Assembly: GCF_000831385.1 (NCBI RefSeq)
Contig: NZ_AP014548.1
Span: 2,843,779-2,907,778 of the forward strand
Direction of reading: 5' to 3'
Source of the DNA: Nonlabens marinus S1-08
Lineage (GTDB): Bacteria; Bacteroidota; Bacteroidia; Flavobacteriales; Flavobacteriaceae
Length of the DNA stretch: 64,000 bases
Shown: positions 63,642 through 64,000 of the stretch, in pieces
Numbering within the stretch: the stretch's first letter is position 1
Layout: each line of letters starts with the position of its first letter
The notes under the pieces: generated by a model
The model's input: only the letters and a program-made list of their open reading frames with translations
Databases searched by the model: none
What the model was told of the DNA's origin: nothing
Translations under genes and position numbers: made by a program

Positions 63642-64000
63642 CTAAGACCAGCTGAACTCAATATTCTTTTCAATATCTGGATGAAGGCTATTCATCACTG
63701 GACAAGTTTGAGCTACGCGCTCTAGAATCAATTGAGCCCTTTTGTCACAATTTCCTTTCATGGATAGCTGCACCTCAATTTTAGAAATTCGTCGTGGTTC
63801 TGCAGCCATGATTTTAGTCACTTGTGCGGTGCTTCCTGCCAAGTCAACTTTTAAATCTGCCGCTTTGATTCCCATAACGGTCATCATACAACTTGCAAGA
63901 CCTGCTGCTACAGTATCAGTTGGGGAAAAAGCTTCGCCTTTACCATTATTATCTATTGGAGCATCAGTTGGATATTCACTACCGCTTTTCAAATGCTTTG
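63642..64000 (-). CDS. OsmC/Ohr-family protein, 5' end cut by the window
   Basis: The visible part (~119 codons) reads HLKSGSEYPTDAPIDNNGKG, then FSPTDTVAAGLASCMMTVMG with the redox Cys, and near the end RVAQTCPVMNSLHPDI with the second Cys. These define OsmC-family peroxiredoxin-like proteins that reduce organic peroxides. The frame stays open to position 64000, so the start is outside. Not obviously in one operon with pyrG (about 170 bp gap). Confidence 0.88.
   Translation of the reverse strand, partial: KHLKSGSEYPTDAPIDNNGKGEAFSPTDTVAAGLASCMMTVMGIKAADLKVDLAGSTAQVTKIMAAEPRRISKIEVQLSMKGNCDKRAQLILERVAQTCPVMNSLHPDIEKNIEFSWS

Overview
The window looks like chromosomal DNA of a marine-type member of the Flavobacteriaceae (Bacteroidota). 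This is inferred from family content (a tandem array of MIKFFR...YAIGEI proteins resembling DUF6090, PafA-type phosphatase, carboxypeptidase-regulatory-fold TonB receptor, OmpA with N-terminal barrel), from TAnnTTTG-type -7 promoter elements, from weak ribosome binding sites with several TTG/GTG starts, and from an A/T-rich sequence. A dispersed 14-20 bp palindrome (core GCTTTCGCGAAAGC) recurs about 16 times, inside and between genes, and is the most distinctive sequence signature here. I recall similar repeats from Nonlabens/Dokdonia-like genomes but cannot confirm that without a search.

Region 1 (1-10.1 kb, minus strand): a tightly packed nonulosonic acid (sialic/legionaminic-type) cluster. 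It starts at the window edge with the first 19 codons of a CMP-sugar synthetase, followed by a CBS-nucleotidyltransferase, LmbE-like deacetylase, formyltransferase, NeuC/LegG epimerase, NeuB/LegI synthase, NeuD/PglD-like acyltransferase, a reductase/acyl-ligase/acyl-carrier-protein set, LegC-like aminotransferase and LegB-like dehydratase. The reductase-ligase-ACP set and the deacetylase-formyltransferase pair suggest an unusual N-acyl decoration of the sugar. This block has no copy of the palindrome.

Region 2 (10.1-19.3 kb, minus): nucleotide-sugar supply genes. These are GDP-fucose (fcl, gmd, a cupin), dTDP-6-deoxyhexose (rfbC, rfbA, rfbB; no rfbD seen), an animal-type UDP-glucose dehydrogenase, and a TviB/TviC-like pair for UDP-HexNAc uronates. 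No glycosyltransferase, flippase or polymerase lies inside regions 1-2, so the assembly genes must be outside this window. A mannose-1-phosphate guanylyltransferase that could feed gmd lies far away at 58-59 kb.

Region 3 (19.4-36.3 kb): housekeeping and envelope genes: OmpA-family protein, DUF885 lipoprotein, DsbD, TilS, PabB, TonB receptor, dihydrolipoamide dehydrogenase, NDH-2, an ECF sigma factor with a membrane partner, an SDR, and a royal-jelly/yellow-family lipoprotein.

Region 4 (36.4-41.1 kb): six tandem, mostly overlapping paralogues of a single-pass membrane protein family (DUF6090-like), plus a broken 25-codon seventh copy.

Region 5 (41.5-64 kb): RecG, M1 aminopeptidase, UvrD/PcrA helicase, LOR-family protein, APC permease, methyltransferase plus GT2, outer-membrane barrel protein, PafA phosphatase, MlaE/MlaF-like ABC pair, DUF389 protein, ManC, SprT-like, YidC, CTP synthase and an OsmC-family gene cut by the right edge. 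A strong terminator hairpin for the barrel-protein gene lies inside the 3' end of the convergent GT2 coding region. I see no tRNA, rRNA, CRISPR array or transposase.
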